A stretch of 5,110 bases of DNA from Roseburia sp. (GTDB lineage Bacteria > Bacillota > Clostridia > Lachnospirales > Lachnospiraceae): positions 1 to 5,110 of the forward strand of contig JAUUNJ010000220.1 of the NCBI GenBank assembly GCA_030844625.1, read 5' to 3'. Shown piece after piece: positions 4,687-5,110 of the stretch (position 1 is the stretch's first letter; each line of letters begins with the position of its first letter). A program made the position numbers and the translations under genes. Under the pieces are notes generated by a model. It made no database searches and was not told the origin of the DNA. It was given only the letters and a program-made list of their open reading frames with translations.

Positions 4687-5110
4687 TTATTCTACAATCT
4701 TCCAGTTATCGTCCTTATGTAACACAAGCTCATACTGTGAGATTTGCGTCATTTTCGACTTGTTATCCAGATACTTTACAGACACACTGACCTTGAGATT
4801 ATCGCCGTCTTTGGTAAAGACAGGGTTTACCAGTTCTGAAAATACATAGTCGCCGGATACAGGAGCAAGCACACCGTCTTTGACATAGTAGGCAAGTTCC
4901 TTTTCCGTAGCTGTCGGGTACAGCTTAAAGAATGTTTCCAAGAAAGCGGTAGCGTCTTTGACTGAATCGGAGCTGACACTGACATCGGCTTCCTGTGCTT
5001 TCGGTTCATACTTTGATTTCTGTACCGCCGGAGCAAGGGTAGGATTCTGTGTTATGACCATTGCACCGTCCTCATCCTGCGTTTTCTCTGCACAGAACTC
5101 CTTGTGTTCT
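4687..5110 (-). CDS. Conjugal transfer protein, Tn916 Orf13/TcpC-like (C-terminal part)
   Basis: The frame runs from the right edge (no start in the window) to a TAA at 4687-4689, giving about 140 residues. The Met at 5061 is internal: the frame continues upstream through EFCAEKTQDEDGA to the edge. The segments AFLETFFKLYPTATEKELAYYV, FSELVNPVFTKDGD and the ending DNWKIVE match, from memory, the C-terminal NTF2-like domain of Orf13 of Tn916, a relative of TcpC of plasmid pCW3. TcpC-type proteins are bitopic membrane parts of the Gram-positive mating-pair channel. Full-length members are about 300 residues, so about half is present. GC content by hand count over 4801-4920 is 57/120, clearly above most of the cargo. 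The last transfer gene preceding the cargo is usually this one in Tn916-like elements, which fits its place here. Confidence 0.87.
   Translation of the reverse strand, partial: EHKEFCAEKTQDEDGAMVITQNPTLAPAVQKSKYEPKAQEADVSVSSDSVKDATAFLETFFKLYPTATEKELAYYVKDGVLAPVSGDYVFSELVNPVFTKDGDNLKVSVSVKYLDNKSKMTQISQYELVLHKDDNWKIVE

Noticed and set aside
4827..5036. A 69-codon open frame on the - strand within the TcpC gene
   Set aside because: Shadow of the real frame, rich in Arg and Ser as expected for an off-frame reading.
1..5110. CRISPR arrays, tRNA/rRNA genes, insertion sequences, ICE attachment sites
   Set aside because: No regularly spaced repeats, no RNA gene signatures, no transposase or integrase frame, and the ICE ends are expected far outside this window.

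Overview
The window looks like the accessory-gene region of a Tn916-family integrative and conjugative element (ICE) from a low-GC Gram-positive bacterium (Bacillota, plausibly a gut clostridium or a relative). I place it by two partial backbone genes at the edges. The left edge (1-224, + strand) carries the C-terminal part of an XRE-type regulator resembling Tn916 Orf9. The right edge (4687-5110, - strand) carries the C-terminal part of the conjugation protein Orf13/TcpC. In Tn916 the interval between orf13 and the oppositely oriented orf9 holds orf12, tet(M) and orf6. Here it holds a different cargo of about 4 kb. The family assignments rest on recalled protein sequences, since no search could be run.

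The cargo lies entirely on the - strand. Read in that direction it contains an OmpR-type response regulator (4517-3831), an ABC ATPase (3729-2791), two related six-helix permeases (2813-2118 and 2102-1365), and a sensor histidine kinase (1355-456). The three ABC genes match the layout of LanFEG/CprABC-type transporters, which protect membranes from lantibiotics and other cationic antimicrobial peptides. The most likely job is peptide-inducible self-protection. No lantibiotic precursor or modification gene is visible, so within this window it is a stand-alone resistance module.

The regulatory DNA is easy to read. The response regulator has two tandem, near-consensus vegetative promoters and its own intrinsic terminator, whose loop contains its stop codon. 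The ABC-kinase genes then start from a separate promoter. That promoter has a good -10 but no -35, and a pair of A/T-rich direct repeats 12 bp apart sits where the -35 should be, as expected for activation by an OmpR-family regulator. The four genes from ATPase to kinase are tightly packed, with a 23-bp overlap and gaps of 15 and 9 bp, and end at a strong terminator (355-401). The model is therefore a constitutive regulator that, when phosphorylated by the kinase, switches on the transporter and the kinase's own gene (positive feedback).

The gene-free parts are short. Bases 225-455 hold two overlapping possible hairpins and the cargo terminator. Bases 3730-3830 hold the ABC promoter and the regulator's terminator. 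Bases 4518-4686 hold two promoters and a 13-bp inverted repeat. No tRNA, rRNA, CRISPR array, insertion sequence or attachment site was seen.
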